Below are positions 21,720 through 31,127 of a stretch of DNA of 64,000 bases, piece by piece (position 1 is the first letter of the stretch; each line of letters starts with the position of its first letter). Origin of the DNA: Piezodorus guildinii (lineage: Eukaryota > Arthropoda > Insecta > Hemiptera > Pentatomidae); NCBI GenBank assembly GCA_023052935.1, contig CM041295.1:16492880-16556879 (forward strand). Direction: 5' to 3'. A program made the translations under genes and the position numbers. A model generated the notes under the pieces. That model worked only from the letters and a program-made list of their open reading frames with translations, did not search any database and had not been told where the DNA came from.

Positions 21720-22030
21720 TAATTATTAATATAGAGGCAGGACTACAGAAAGCCTCGACAAATTAGGTGACAGTATGGAAGAGTTTGGTGATCGCCGAGA
21801 TGAAAGCTCGGTCGCAACACCAGGATCAAGGTTACCCTGGCTGATAGGGGGCGAGACCGCACCTAGCACTCAGCAGAGGATACTGGCGTATGAAGGAATC
21901 CCCCGAGAGGTAGAAGCTCTCGGGTGTGGAGGGACAATCCCAAGGGTAGAAGCAAGCTCCCCGCCCTATGAGGGGGATACAGAAGGATCAAGGAGAAGCG
22001 ATTATGAAGGTTAAGAAATAAAGATTGACC
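21720..22030 (+). other. GC-rich block with a 79-codon frame, unclassified
   Basis: Strikingly GC-rich for this window. A frame at 21775-22014 begins MEEFGDRRDESSVATPGS and is rich in Gly, Glu, Arg and Pro, with no recognisable domain. Several perfect short stems are present, for example CCGAGATGAAAGCTCGG (CCGAG/CTCGG) and GAGAGGTAGAAGCTCTC. Structured RNA or an element UTR fits better than a protein gene, but neither is proven. Confidence 0.3.
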
Positions 22031-22384
22031 ACAATTAAGAAATAAAAAGGCAGAGATAATCTGGCCTAAAGAGATCTCTCCTAATAGAAGCAGTATGTTA
22101 ATCAGAAAGCTGAACTAATTCTAGTCACTAATGACGCAATTTATATTTTTGATAGTGAGAGCTTCTCCTCCAGACTAGTGTCTTGGTCCTAGGTCAATAT
22201 ACATCGTATTGTTTATTTATTATCATGAAATAGTAGATTACAGGTATTTTACAACAAATTAAAGAAATATATTTACAATAGTTATTACTAAGTTACAATA
22301 TACAAATATTATTAATGTTATATTTGGACTTGACTTATGTCGGCGCCGCTAAGAATTTAAACATTTTTACTTAACAAATTTCTA
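22031..22384. other. AT-rich stretch, no gene seen
   Basis: Nothing supported. Confidence 0.45.
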
Positions 22385-23004
22385 TTTTCATTCACCTATA
22401 TATGAAATATAAGGTACGAGGATCATATTGAGATCGTGAAATTTTTTGAAATTCATGTTTTCACTAAAAATATGTGTACCAGATGTAATAATAAAACTGA
22501 TTACAAATGACCAACTCCAGCAAAATGATCTGTGTGTCTAGCTTACAGTATGTTGTAATCTTACTCAAAAACAATAATTAGTATTAACCTTAAATTTCAT
22601 GTTTAAAGCAATATATGCCCCGTATGTTGCAGCAACGTTTTCATAAAAAAAAAAAAATTTTAAGGCTTTAATTAAACTAGGCTTTAATATCATATAGGTT
22701 TGATCCTAATTAAAATAGTTTAAAAGGACTTAAATGCCAATTATTAAAAATGTTTCCTTCTAAAATACCATTAGTCCTGCAAAAAGGTAAATAACAACAC
22801 ATATAGATGTTTACAAGATGAATAAAGCATTAAAACGACAAGTCGTACGAAACTGAAATTTCATATTTATGACAAATATATGCCTAGGCAGTTACATAAA
22901 CTTCTTTCACATAATCAACAAACTAAAAGTTATAACATTATACTTCGCAATATACTCATTTTTATGATTTTCTCAAAAACTTCTCATGGTATTTATTAAG
23001 CTAC
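22385..23004 (+). repeat. two decayed R-A copies in direct succession
   Basis: The first (22385-22830) shows CACCTATATATGAAATAT, GATCGTGAAA, a diverged AATGACCAACTCC block and TTTAATATCATATAGGTTTGA. The second (about 22835-23004) restarts with CGACAAGTCGTACGAAACTG and the TGATTTTCTCAAAAAC block. Both have lost their 3' ends. Confidence 0.65.
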
Positions 23005-23840
23005 AAAAAGTTATATGTTTGTCAATTCCTTTATCTTCTCTACGTCCTCATATATTGCAACGCCAGTTGGGATGTTCCTCCCACATACATCTTCAAGCCA
23101 TGATTTTTATTACATTATTTTTTTATTTTGAATAATTTTATGACCTAAAGAAATTTCGATGTTCTTTCTTCGCTATTAATTGTTCTTAAAATATCTTTTA
23201 ATGTATACATATTGTATTTGTGATTTAAATACGATACTGATGAGAAAATTGCATAAAGAAGGTAGCTGATAATCTCATCGATTTTGCATACGCAATCCGG
23301 TATGGTCCGTATAACCAACTAGTACTGATTAAATTTAACTCGTGCGAATTAAAATAGTAAAGGTTATACTAAGGGCATTGATGTGGGGAGGGACGTTAGG
23401 ATTAATTGGCGAGGTCACGGGCCATGGCTTAATCAAAATCACTAATAAATGATTAACAATCCGAAATAGCATCAGCACTCGTAATTGGAGCGACGGAGGG
23501 TTGGGCATCAAGTTACAGTTCCCCCAAGCTCTAACTATCGTATCAACTTAAGTCAGGCCCAACTCCCATCCAGCCAAACTTCACTCCCCAACGCCCTTCA
23601 AGTAAGAACTATATATGAATTCATTAAAAGAATAAATATAATTTTTTAGTTTGACATAAAACCAAAACGTCGTTCTATTAAAGGCATATCAGACATTTTT
23701 ACGTCATTTTGTTCCTTGTTGTAGTAAACAAAGTTTCGATGGAACGATTGGAATATTTTAATCTATTTTTTATGTAATTAAAATTATAGGTTTCATCGTT
23801 ATTTTCAGATAATTATCTCTGTAACTAATTACATTACAAT

Positions 23841-23871
<31 letters not shown>

Positions 23872-23890
23872 TATTATATATTATTATATT
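23005..23890. other. mixed stretch, no gene seen
   Basis: A moderately GC-rich piece at 23380-23600 (GGGGAGGGACG, CCCCCAAGCTC) has no recognisable frame. An A run of about 27 bp at 23841-23867 is followed by a TA tract. Nothing else supported. Confidence 0.4.
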
Positions 23891-23894
23891 ACGA

Positions 23895-24599
23895 TGATTT
23901 AAAGTGGCTTTATCCTTCCTAACGTTCTAAGTACCTCCTGGCATCCTTTCTTTACCAACTTCTTCGATCTCAACGTCCATCTTACATCTCAGATATATTT
24001 TAATTTAAAACCTCCGTCCAAACCTACAACACTCGTTCGTGACCTTCGGACCTCTATATAACGCCTCATCGAACCGCAGCTTTCGACAGATCTTTCCTTA
24101 TCCGATCCTCGTCATCGTAACTCTATTCCTTCTCACATCCGTCACTCCAATACTCTTCCGACCTTCAAATCCCGTTTATTCAAACACTTATTGTCTATCC
24201 AGTTCTCAAATAACCCCAATTAATTAGCAACTTTCAATAAAAATCAGTAAATAGAGCAGTGAAAAACAATTATTTACTATACTTATTATGCGTCGTATTC
24301 AAACATTTATGTACTTTATGTTACACTTTTCATAAGCATTGCAAATTTATTTTAATTAGCCCTGTATATATGAATATGTAAATATTTTTTGTCTAGTTAG
24401 TTTTATTTGTTTTTCTAAATTATTATTATTAGAAGTTACCTGTTATTTTATTACTATTATTCATTTTCTTTGTTTTTTCGATTGTTTTTTGTTTATTTTA
24501 TTTATTTATTTTTTCATTACTCTAAGATACTGAATCAAATTTAATTTGTCTGTAACATTATTCTGAAGGGACTTGTCCCAGAATAAATAAAGAATTTAT

Positions 24600-24603
<4 letters not shown>
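23895..24603 (+). mobile_element. LINE-E 3' end
   Basis: Starts AAAGTGGCTTTATCCTTCCT, a block shared with 38722. The forward translation at about 24100-24200 reads SHIRHSNTLPTFKSRLFKHL, like the C-terminal tail after the RT in CR1/L2-type LINEs. The 3' UTR ends with a hairpin, GAAGGGACTTGTCCCAGAA (24568-24586). AATAAATAAAGAATTTATTA and a long TA run follow. Copies of the same 3' end are at 25600, 38690 and, minus strand, 40832. Confidence 0.75.
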
Positions 24604-24679
<76 letters not shown>

Positions 24680-24681
24680 AT
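24604..24681. repeat. (TA)n/(TG)n microsatellite at LINE-E tail
   Basis: TA run 24604-24669 passing into TG to 24680. It directly follows the LINE-E 3' end and so looks like its simple-repeat tail. Confidence 0.95.
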
Positions 24682-24749
24682 ATAAACCTTTTTACATCAT
24701 ATTATTATTATTTTTTTTTTTTTTGTTCTCTAGTTAACATGCATATATT

Positions 24750-25518
24750 ACTTTCACTTACTATATTTAGTTAGGGAAAGTATTGCGATCGTGAAAATTT
24801 TCGAATTCCAGTTCTCAACGGAAATACACGTTTTAGGGTCCCCTGAGTCCAAATAACCAAGTCCCGCAAAAAGGTCTGTGTGTGTGTGTGTGTCTGTGGT
24901 AACTCCAGGGCGGAAACGGTAAGTCCTATGAAACTGAAATTTCATATTTAGGACAATTATACGCCCACCTTTTTTCGATTTTCTCAAAAACGGTTCTGAC
25001 GATTTTGATTAAACTCGCTATATCGATGTATAACTTAATGGGCTTTAATATCATGTAGGTTTTATTCTGATTAAAATGGTCTGACAGGGCTTAAATGCCG
25101 ATATTTTAAATTTTCTTCCTCTAAAGTACCTTTAATTTTGTAGATTCAATAAATATAACTATATTATCTTGTTAACGCTGATAAAAAACAGGTAAATATA
25201 TAAATTGAATAAATTCGATACCCAACTAAAGGAGAAAACATATACCGTTGGAAAGCTAAAGATTTTAGAAAAAATATTATCTCATACACAAGCTTCTAAA
25301 AGTAAATAGAGAGTGATAAAAAGCCGATAAAACTAACTGATTGTTTTAGATAATAATATAATAGATTTTTTAATGAAACACATGTTTCTATAGAAATTTA
25401 ATTTAATTAATTCTTTAATAGTTTCACATATTTTTCTCTCTCACTGTATTTGAAAAATCTTTCATTGATTTTAAAAATGGAAGTAAGTGAAAGTCGTGTG
25501 TTGCCCGCACCAGATTTT
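24750..25518 (+). repeat. R-A repeat, complete type copy
   Basis: Non-autonomous element of about 770 bp. The left end is ACTTTCACTTAC (24750-24761) and the right end GTAAGTGAAAGT (25483-25494), perfect 12-bp inverted ends. They are followed by a conserved tail, TGTTGCCCGCACCAGATTTT, to 25518 that has no counterpart at the left. Internal landmarks are CACGTTTTAGGGTCCCCT, ACCAAGTCCCGCAAAAAGG, a GT tract (24879-24892), CTCGCTATATCGATGTA, GGTCTGACAGGGCTTAAATG and ATACCGTTGGAAAGCTAAAG. No coding frame. Superfamily unknown. Confidence 0.9.
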
Positions 25519-25599
25519 CTTTTCTTGTTAGTGCATTTTTATTAGAATTTATCTTTTGAGTTATTTTATTTGTTCATGTTATTAGTTTAATTCTATTGT

Positions 25600-25722
25600 T
25601 TTCAATTATTTTACACTAAGACTCCAGTCTTGAGTCAACTATTTATTTCCTGATTTATTATTCTGAAGGGAATGATCCCAGAAGAAATAAAGAATTCTAA
25701 TTATTATATATATATATATATA
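25600..25722 (+). mobile_element. LINE-E 3' terminal fragment
   Basis: Matches the last 100 bp of LINE-E: TTATTCTGAAGGGAATGATC with CCAGAAGAAATAAAGAATT, followed by a TA run. The hairpin arm GGGAC has become GGGAA, with ATCCC opposite. Confidence 0.75.
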
Positions 25723-26287
25723 TCTTTATATATCTATGTTTCCTGCGTTTTACTTTGTTTTCAATAGTTATTAGATGGGTTAAAAGTGAAGGTTAGAAAA
25801 ACTTTGTTTTTTATATTACGACTTGTAGATTTGTTAATAATTTTCAAAAAATGCCATAAAATTTAAAATTATCATGAATATCTCAATAGGTACTCAACCT
25901 AATGAAACGCAAATAGGTTTTGGTGAAGTGTAATGTATAGTTCGCTATAGAGATCAAATCTGGTGCGAACAACTAACTACTTTCACATTCCTTCATTCAT
26001 AAAATCAAGACTTAAATAAACCAAAAACTGGGGGTACAGAAGGATTATTAAAAAAATGTCATAGATATTATAAATATATTAAAATATCTCAATGTATACG
26101 CAACATAATGAAGTGAAAATTCCTTTCGATATTGTAGTTTTTTTTTTAGTTTTTACCGGCAAATTTGTCGAAACCGTAAACTGATTTTTACGCTCTTTAA
26201 GTCTTACTTAATTTTTCCGAAAGATAAAACATAGTGAAGTGCTGCTCTGAAGCAAGATATAATTAGGCTGTGTAGTTTTAACTTTAA
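25723..26287. other. AT-rich stretch with one R-A end scrap
   Basis: CAAATCTGGTGCGAACAACT at about 25953 is the reverse complement of the conserved R-A tail, followed by an eroded ACTTTCAC end. Otherwise nothing supported. Confidence 0.5.
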
Positions 26288-26716
26288 TGTTTCGTCGTAA
26301 ACCTATGACATCCTGCCCTACAGTATCCATTAATAATATTCCGCTTGTTCCGGTTGAACAGATCCGCTACCGGACTTCTACTAGACAAACGTCTAACATG
26401 GAATCCCCACACTAGACTGACACAAGAAACTGCTCGCCGCTTTCGGTTACTTCAACACTTACTAGACAAACGGTCAAAGCTTCCTCTTAACTACAAAAGA
26501 CTCATCTACATGACCATCATAAGATCTATCTGGACTTACGGAGTAGAGCTATGGGGGTCTACTAAACCATCGAATTCCTCTCGTATCCAATCCTTACAAT
26601 CCAAAATCCTTCGTAAAATCCTCAATGCTCCATATTTTGTCACGAATAATCTTATCCATAAAGACCTTAATGTTCCATATGTTACTGATTAAGCCCGAAC
26701 CAGATATCATTCATTC
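26288..26716 (+). mobile_element. LINE-B RT fragment, upstream of gypsy insertion
   Basis: Starts in the ...RRKPMTSCPTVS block and includes LDKRLTWNPHTRL, SKLPLNYKRLIYMTIIRSIW and SSRIQSLQSKILRKILNAPY. It ends in ARTRYHSF, where the gypsy element is inserted. It continues at 31493. Two small indels break the frame near 26370 and 26430. Confidence 0.88.
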
Positions 26717-27068
26717 TGTAGCAGCGGTGTCACATGACGCCGAAGCGGTTGGGTAAAGTTGGTTTGCTAATGTAATGCAGCTTTGATTTTTATATAAATT
26801 TAATATCTCCAAATTTTCAATTATTGTCTTCAGTTTAATTATTCATTATTTTTCTTACTATTATTGTTCTAATTATAAATTTATTTTAGCAAACTAACTA
26901 TTACCTTCCTCAGAATGATATAGTATTTTTGATAATTGTTATCAATTGATAGAAACATATGGTGGATTTTGGCGGTTGGAAAAAAAGATCTGAGGTTATA
27001 CTTGTATTAAATAAAGTGTTGTTTGTGTGAAACTGTGTACGTTATTAAATTATTAGCAACACGCTAAA
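26717..27068 (+). repeat. 5' LTR
   Basis: Starts TGTAGCAGCGG and ends CAACACGCTAAA. TGTAGC and GCTAAA are near-perfect inverted ends. An AATAAA signal occurs at about 27010. It is 352 bp, against 365 bp for the 3' LTR. Confidence 0.93.
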
Positions 27069-27069
27069 G

Positions 27070-27085
27070 TGGTGACCCCGACGAG
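27070..27085 (+). promoter_or_regulatory. primer-binding site
   Basis: TGGTGACCCCGACGAG begins one base after the LTR. Complementarity to the 3' end of tRNA-Trp is what is known for CsRn1 relatives. I infer the same here. Confidence 0.8.
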
Positions 27086-27124
27086 ATTTTCTACATGCTG
27101 TAAGTAGCACTTGACTTTTTAACA

Positions 27125-27982
27125 ATGTATTCAGAATTCGATCTACTTACATTAGATGACGAAAATGAGGGAAATAAAGGTTTGGTCCTTTCACCACAGC
27201 AGGTTGAAGCTACTTCGGCCGCAACTGTTAAAGCCCAGCTCCCTATCTTTTATAAGAACGATCCGGAGATTTTTTTCATTCAATGTGAGACAGTTTTTGC
27301 TCTCCATAATATAAAAGCTCCGCTAACACGTTTCAGATACGTAATTTCACAAATAGATCGAGATGCCGTGAGGGACGTGATAGATTTGGTTAGATCTCCA
27401 CCTAATGAAAACGCCTACGACGTTTTAAAGGAAAGACTAATGGCAAGTTTTGGCGAATCTGAGCATGTCCGAATCCGAAAATTATTAGAGAACCAGCGTC
27501 TGGGAGATCGGAAACCATCGCATTTTTTGAGAGAGTTGCAGCGATTAGGGGGTAGCATGGTATCGGATGACCTACTCAAGTCGATTTGGCTGAGAGGGCT
27601 ACCTGATAACATGCAGGTGGCACTAGCGACAACGGAGCAACGGGATCTCACGAAACTTAGTCATATAGCCGACCGTATTTCAGAGATTTATGATCCTGCA
27701 GTTTGTGAGGTAGCTGAGATGAGAACCTCCCGACCTACTGATCCGAGTGGAAAGTTACTAGCAGCCATAGAAGAACTTACGAAGCGAATAGCAGCTCTGG
27801 AAATGAGGAGAGAACAACATACCTTACCCGAAACTTCTTCAACTGGACCTCGCAGTAGAAGTAATAGTAAAGGTCGTCAACTCTGCTATTATCATGATAA
27901 ATTCCGTGCCAAGGCTACTAAATGTCGATCACCCTGCGATTGGAAATCCTCTACTCCGACGAATAAGCATCAGGAAAACTAG
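27125..27982 (+). CDS. gag: Gag polyprotein of the CsRn1-like element
   Basis: The 285-residue frame begins at the first ATG after the primer site (40 bp downstream). It makes the structural shell of the retrotransposon particle. The capsid-like core covers about residues 35-195 (LPIFYKNDPEIFFIQCETVF near the start, then LWLRGLP-like and IADRI blocks). A short coiled region follows at about 210-230. The zinc knuckle is at 254-271 with C254, H257, C267 and C271, spacing CX2HX9CX3C, the CHCC form reported for CsRn1 elements. The stop at 27980-27982 overlaps the protease frame by only 16 bp, so protease would need a -1 ribosomal shift within 27967-27982. The frame is uninterrupted. Confidence 0.92.
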   Translation: MYSEFDLLTLDDENEGNKGLVLSPQQVEATSAATVKAQLPIFYKNDPEIFFIQCETVFALHNIKAPLTRFRYVISQIDRDAVRDVIDLVRSPPNENAYDVLKERLMASFGESEHVRIRKLLENQRLGDRKPSHFLRELQRLGGSMVSDDLLKSIWLRGLPDNMQVALATTEQRDLTKLSHIADRISEIYDPAVCEVAEMRTSRPTDPSGKLLAAIEELTKRIAALEMRREQHTLPETSSTGPRSRSNSKGRQLCYYHDKFRAKATKCRSPCDWKSSTPTNKHQEN

Positions 27983-28464
27983 ATGTAGCGACGGCAGGGG
28001 TGGAACCCGTTGCTATGATCTCTCACCGCCGCCTATTCGTAATAGACCGTCAATCTCGAAGTCGATATTTGGTGGATACCGGAGCCACGTTATCTGTTTT
28101 ACCAGCGAAGAAAGAGAAGAAGGCAAAATACAGCGACTTCGTCTTATATGCAGCCAACGGGACCGCGATTCCAACCTTCGGGGAACAACTCGTCTCTTTG
28201 GATTTAGGTCTGAGGCGAAAATTGACCTGGCGATTTATTTTAGCGGACGTAGGACAGCCTATAATAGGGGCGGACTTTCTGTACCATTACCAGATCATGG
28301 TCGATCTAGCGGGTCGTCAATTGGTTGATAAAATAACGGGCCTAACTTCAAAGGAATGCCAGCAAATGTATCGGAACCTACCATTTACTCCGTTCCCAGC
28401 GGAGAATGGTATTTCGAACTGCTGCAAAAATACAGTGCCATCACGCGTCCCACAAATTATTTAA
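27967..28464 (+). CDS. aspartic protease (N-terminal part of Pol), -1 frame relative to gag
   Basis: The frame opens at 27967 and reads through to 28464. From the Met at 28000 the active site is YLVDTGATLSVLPA, with D26-T27-G28. The flap-side ILADVGQPIIGADFL block and the second conserved hydrophobic-G motif (IIGADFL) complete a retropepsin fold. It cleaves Gag and Pol into mature proteins. In related elements protease and RT share one frame. Here they do not: the frame ends 36 codons after the RT frame has opened, pointing to a one-base deletion or a second -1 shift in 28329-28464. The A-rich GGAAAAC just before the gag stop is a plausible but non-canonical slip site. Confidence 0.88.
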   Translation, partial: ASGKLDVATAGVEPVAMISHRRLFVIDRQSRSRYLVDTGATLSVLPAKKEKKAKYSDFVLYAANGTAIPTFGEQLVSLDLGLRRKLTWRFILADVGQPIIGADFLYHYQIMVDLAGRQLVDKITGLTSKECQQMYRNLPFTPFPAENGISNCCKNTVPSRVPQII

Positions 28465-31127
28465 AGAAGCCTAGCCACTCAATCGTCCATCATATCGAAA
28501 CTCGCGGCGCTCCGGTAACTGCGAAAGCACGAAGGTTAGCCCCAGACCGCTATGCTGCTGCAAAACGCGAATTTGAAGAAATGATGAAGGAAGGCATTTG
28601 TCGACCATCAAATAGTTCTTGGGCGAGTCCACTGCATATCGTTCCGAAGAAAGATGGAGGAATTAGACCCTGTGGAGACTATCGGCGCTTAAATGAAAAG
28701 ACTATCCCTGACCGTTACGCAGTTCCAAATATTGCCGATTGCAATATTAACCTGTTTGGAAAACATATATTCAGTAAGTTGGATCTGAACAGGGCCTATT
28801 ACCAAATTCCTGTAGCCGACGAAGACATTGCTAAAACCGCAGTAATCACCCCTTTCGGACTCATCGAATTTCTGCGCATGAGCTTTGGACTTCGGAACGC
28901 TGCTCAGACGTTTCAGCGTTTCCTCGATGAAGTTCTCCGAGGACTTGATTTCGTATTTCCGTTTATCGACGATATCTGCATCGGATCTAGAGACCAAGAA
29001 GAGCACAAGGTACACCTTGAGGAAGTCTTTCGGCGATTAGAGAAGCATGGACTCACCATCAACTTGGCTAAGAGCGTGTTCGCCAAGGAAGAAATCGAAT
29101 TTCTGGGTCATCGAGTGAACCGGCATGGCATAACTGTCCTTCCCGCTAAGGTAGAAGCCATCATGAATTACCCACGCCCATCGAACGTCAGTGAACTTCG
29201 ACGATTTCTTGGGATGGTTAATTTCTACAGGAGATGCATACCTCACGCGGCGGAACTTCAGGGTCCTCTGAATAAATACATGTGCGGAGCAAAGAAAAAG
29301 GACAAGACACCTATCGTATGGAACGAGACGAGCATCAAGGCCTTCGAAAGTTGCAGAGAAGCTATTCTTAATGCTGCGATACTTGTTCATCCCAAGCCGA
29401 ACTCTGAGTTGGTGTTGGCTTGTGATGCCTCTAGTATCGCCATGGGCGCAGTTCTCCAACAGAAGAATGAAGGAACTTGGAAACCTCTTGGATTTTTCTC
29501 CCGGAACTTCCCCTCGGCGCAACGCAACTACACAACATACGATAGGGAACTTCTCGCAATCGACCAGGCCATAAGACATTTCCTTCCATACATCGAGGGG
29601 CGACATTTCGTAATATGGACTGACCATAAACCGCTCACATACGCGTTTCAGCAGAAACCTGAAACTTCCACCCCGTTTCGTATCAGACACGTAAACTATA
29701 TAAGTCAGTTTACCACCGACATCCGACACATTCCAGGAACTGAAAACGATGTTGCAGATGCTTTTTCCAGGGTGGAAGAGATCCATGGCCCTGATGGAAT
29801 TGAGGCGATCGCGGAAGCTCAGGCTAACGATACGACCATTCAAGAGCTATTCAAGAATCCCAGCCTGAAACTTAAATGGATTGAGTTTCCTAACCATGCA
29901 AGACCTATCCTCTGCGAAATGTCGACGTCGAAAGCACGACCGTACCTGCCTGAGAGTACTCGTCATTCCGCATTTCGTCATCTTCACGGATTGAGTCATC
30001 CTGGGATTCGCGGTTCACGTAGACTAGTGAAACAGCGATATTTTTGGCCTAACCAGAACATAGATATTGGGAAGTGGTCTCGAGCCTGCATCGCCTGCCA
30101 GCGATCCAAGGTGCAACGCCATACAATAGCACCACCTGGAATGTTTCCATTAGTAGGTCGGTTTGAACATATCCACATGGATATTATAGGACCTCTTCCT
30201 TCTTCAGATGGTATGAGATATTGCTTGACCATAGTCGATAGATACACTAGATGGCCGGAAGCACAACCTATCGAAGATATCTCCGCAACCACCTGCGCTA
30301 AAGCTTTGTGTTTCTCGTGGATTACACGCTTCGGAGTACCCGCTAGGATCACCACAGATCAAGGGCGACAGTTTGAGTCCAATCTGTTCCTCGAGTTATC
30401 CAAGGCTCTAGGATTCCAGCGTATAAGGACTACCTCATACCATCCCCAGGCGAATGGATGTGTCGAACGCTGGCATCGCACTCTGAAGACGGCCCTCACA
30501 GCACAGCTGGATGGGAATCACTGGACGACCAAGCTGCCTATGGTACTTCTCGGCCTGCGCTCATCACTCCGTGATGACAATGCTACTAGTGCAGCCGAGA
30601 TGACATACGGCCAACCCCTCCGGCTACCAGGCGAACTCATAGTACAGTCCAGGCAAACTCCGAGCACCGAGAGTTTTGTACAAAACCTTAGAGAGCATAT
30701 GGTACAGCTAAGGCCAGCGATACACAGGTCTTCGACAGCCAAGACATTTGTGTATCGAGACCTTCAAACCTGCACTCATGTTTTTATGAGGGATGACAAA
30801 GTAAATAAACCGTTGACACCCCCTTACACCGGTGCACACCAAGTTCTCAGCAGAAGTGAGAAGACCTTTTCCGTGCAGCTGCCTTCAGGACCACGAACAG
30901 TCACTATTGACAGACTGAAACCAGCGTATCTGTTGCAGGACGATGAAGGCTCTGGTAGTAGCAACTCACAACCACAAGCAACAACTGCTACCTCGGATGC
31001 ACCAGCGTTAAATGACTCCGACTTAGAAGAACAGGAAGACCAAGCCCCTACGGAGCAACGGACACGTCGTGGACGTATCCTGAAGCTTCCTCTGCGCTTC
31101 TGCGACGAAGTCATTGGAGGGAGATGA
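28356..31127 (+). CDS. pol: reverse transcriptase - RNase H - integrase
   Basis: A 923-codon frame (open from 28329; first Met 28356). RT spans about residues 55-240: KLDLNRAYYQIPV with D143, TPFGLIEFLRMSFGLRNAAQ, and the catalytic box FIDD (D205, D206) in place of the commoner YIDD. RNase H is at about 340-470 with D357, E398, D423 and D468. The integrase zinc finger is H544, H548, C578, C581. The integrase core carries D609, D668 and E704 with D,D35E spacing. The C-terminal tail ends RRGRILKLPLRF. The stop codon abuts the 3' LTR and lies in the polypurine tract. No internal stop was seen. It copies element RNA and inserts the DNA. It appears functional except for its split from protease. 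Confidence 0.95.
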   Translation: MPANVSEPTIYSVPSGEWYFELLQKYSAITRPTNYLKKPSHSIVHHIETRGAPVTAKARRLAPDRYAAAKREFEEMMKEGICRPSNSSWASPLHIVPKKDGGIRPCGDYRRLNEKTIPDRYAVPNIADCNINLFGKHIFSKLDLNRAYYQIPVADEDIAKTAVITPFGLIEFLRMSFGLRNAAQTFQRFLDEVLRGLDFVFPFIDDICIGSRDQEEHKVHLEEVFRRLEKHGLTINLAKSVFAKEEIEFLGHRVNRHGITVLPAKVEAIMNYPRPSNVSELRRFLGMVNFYRRCIPHAAELQGPLNKYMCGAKKKDKTPIVWNETSIKAFESCREAILNAAILVHPKPNSELVLACDASSIAMGAVLQQKNEGTWKPLGFFSRNFPSAQRNYTTYDRELLAIDQAIRHFLPYIEGRHFVIWTDHKPLTYAFQQKPETSTPFRIRHVNYISQFTTDIRHIPGTENDVADAFSRVEEIHGPDGIEAIAEAQANDTTIQELFKNPSLKLKWIEFPNHARPILCEMSTSKARPYLPESTRHSAFRHLHGLSHPGIRGSRRLVKQRYFWPNQNIDIGKWSRACIACQRSKVQRHTIAPPGMFPLVGRFEHIHMDIIGPLPSSDGMRYCLTIVDRYTRWPEAQPIEDISATTCAKALCFSWITRFGVPARITTDQGRQFESNLFLELSKALGFQRIRTTSYHPQANGCVERWHRTLKTALTAQLDGNHWTTKLPMVLLGLRSSLRDDNATSAAEMTYGQPLRLPGELIVQSRQTPSTESFVQNLREHMVQLRPAIHRSSTAKTFVYRDLQTCTHVFMRDDKVNKPLTPPYTGAHQVLSRSEKTFSVQLPSGPRTVTIDRLKPAYLLQDDEGSGSSNSQPQATTATSDAPALNDSDLEEQEDQAPTEQRTRRGRILKLPLRFCDEVIGGR
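31115..31127 (+). promoter_or_regulatory. polypurine tract
   Basis: TGGAGGGAGATGA lies immediately before the 3' LTR. It would prime plus-strand DNA synthesis and also contains the pol stop codon. Confidence 0.75.

Noticed and set aside
27894..28328. 144-codon frame overlapping gag and protease
   Set aside because: The residues show no domain, and the protease active site is in another frame.
29037..29843. 268-codon minus-strand frame
   Set aside because: Antisense to the RT-RNase H region of pol, whose motifs are unambiguous on the plus strand. The frame is a shadow.
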